NCBI RefSeq assembly: GCF_023822025.1
Contig: NZ_CP082909.1
Location: 124,001 to 188,000, forward strand
Length of the DNA: 64,000 bases
Direction of reading: 5' to 3'
Source: Endozoicomonas sp. 4G
GTDB lineage: Bacteria; Pseudomonadota; Gammaproteobacteria; Pseudomonadales; Endozoicomonadaceae
Under the pieces are notes generated by a model. That model was not told the origin of the DNA and searched no databases. It worked only from the letters and a program-made list of their open reading frames with translations. A program made the translations under genes and the position numbers. Numbering within the stretch: the first letter of the stretch is position 1; every line of letters begins with the position of its first letter. Below are positions 63,433 to 64,000 of the stretch, one piece after another.

Positions 63433-63466
63433 CTGCGCTTGAGCTTTCAGCCAAGCTCAAACGCAG
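63433..63466. terminator. Hairpin between the DUF1016 gene and astC
   Basis: CTGCG-C-TTGAGCTT and AAGCTCAA-A-CGCAG pair with one mismatch, loop TCAGCC. It lies between convergent genes and may end both. The stretch 63345-63432 holds only a short broken frame (QLQAKEKFYQP), possibly an HsdS scrap. Confidence 0.55.
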
Positions 63467-63482
63467 AATTTGAAGAATAAAA

Positions 63483-64000
63483 TTAGGGATTAACGACTTT
63501 GGCAACCGCTCGTTCCAGGGCTGCCATGCCTTCACGGATATCTTCATCCGGAATGATCAGCGACGGCGCCATTCTCAGCACATTCGGTCCGGCCACCAGC
63601 ATCATCAGACCTTCTTTTGCAGCAGCGGCCAGGAAGTCCTTGGCTTTGCCGTGCCACTCTTCGGTCAGCTCAGCGCCAATCAACATGCCCCGGCCACGAA
63701 CTTCTTTGAAGACGCCGTAGGTTTTGTTAATGCGCTCCAGCTCGCTGCGGAACAGTTCATGTTTGCTGCTGACATTGGCCAGAATCTGGTCATTGTGAAT
63801 CAGGTTGATGGTTTCCAGGGCAACAGCACAGGCCAGGGGGTTGCCACCATAGGTGCTGCCGTGGCTGCCAAAGCCGAAGCTTTTGGCCACTTCGTCGGTG
63901 GCCAGCATAGCCGCCACCGGGAAGCCGCCGCCCAGGGATTTGGCGGTGGTGAGAATATCTGGAATGACGCCGGTGGTCATGTAGGCATAAAATTCACCGG
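63483..64000 (-). CDS. astC: Acetylornithine/succinylornithine aminotransferase, 5' end beyond window
   Basis: The visible C-terminal part (about 172 residues, open at base 64000) is a class III PLP aminotransferase: GEFYAYMTTGVIPDI, the PLP lysine in LTTAKSLGGGFPVAAM, and GSTYGGNPLACAVALETINL. It can act on N-succinylornithine (AstC) or N-acetylornithine (ArgD). Being next to the arginine succinyltransferase genes favours AstC. The PrlF-YhaV and DUF1016 genes separate it from the rest. Confidence 0.88.
   Translation of the reverse strand, partial: GEFYAYMTTGVIPDILTTAKSLGGGFPVAAMLATDEVAKSFGFGSHGSTYGGNPLACAVALETINLIHNDQILANVSSKHELFRSELERINKTYGVFKEVRGRGMLIGAELTEEWHGKAKDFLAAAAKEGLMMLVAGPNVLRMAPSLIIPDEDIREGMAALERAVAKVVNP

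Overview
The window looks like chromosomal DNA of a gammaproteobacterium, most like the Oceanospirillales and especially the Endozoicomonadaceae (marine animal symbionts). Signs for this are the Pseudomonas/Oceanospirillales-style arginine succinyltransferase operon with two AstA subunits and a DUF1338 gene, the proteobacterial tmRNA, a LigB DNA ligase, and many eukaryote-like or low-complexity secreted proteins. This placement is inference from gene content; no search was run.

Layout. 1-6.5 kb: a coiled-coil gene cut by the window edge, a secreted unknown, a CstA-type transporter, an AAA/DUF4143 ATPase, a YqaE membrane peptide, a higBA toxin-antitoxin pair and a scrambled patch of copied sequence. 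6.68-7.09 kb: the tmRNA gene (minus strand) with an unusually long tag frame. 7.3-12.0 kb: a glycan-type cluster (GT4 glycosyltransferase, two methyltransferases, an alpha/alpha-toroid protein, a hexapeptide acyltransferase). 12.1-12.7 kb: a decayed insertion sequence. 12.9-16.2 kb: a MenB-like and a second crotonase, and an SLC13-type carrier. 16.3-19.2 kb: a 994-residue unknown protein with a degenerate FAD-fold region. 19.4-24.3 kb: molybdenum cofactor and molybdate uptake genes (mobA, moaB-C-D-E, modA-B-C). 24.3-27.8 kb: antitoxin and VapC-type genes around a secreted beta-helix protein, all inside a decayed segmental duplication. 28-40 kb: housekeeping genes (type IV pilin, ligB, galE, nadC, panE, dodecin, yajQ, ampG, an alkyltransferase-like gene, a DUF481 porin-like gene, an SDR, Fur-linked hugZ).

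40.2-51.7 kb is the unusual part, a probable effector island. A proline-repeat protein is followed by six tandem minus-strand paralogues and then a plus-strand zinc-finger protein. The paralogues have Sec signal peptides, an invariant SPFxNIRIGFF core and an acidic C-terminal region ending in QEAGAVGG. Several carry a basic cluster like a classical nuclear localisation signal just after the signal peptide. After QEAGAVGG four end in a short MYFSYKDQ-type tail, while two end in a cysteine module resembling the first half of an IAP-type RING finger. The neighbouring 607-residue protein has a signal peptide reached only from an ATT codon, long repeat tracts, a KKRK cluster and two C2H2 zinc fingers. 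Together these suggest secreted proteins aimed at the nucleus of a eukaryotic host. Signal peptides, repeats and motifs are visible; the nuclear role is inference.

51.8-64 kb: roxA, a lipoprotein, then the arginine succinyltransferase pathway on the minus strand (astB, astD, two AstA-type subunits with a DUF1338 enzyme between them, an M20 hydrolase). These are separated from an astC/argD-type aminotransferase at the window end by a PrlF-YhaV toxin-antitoxin pair and remnants of a type I restriction locus.
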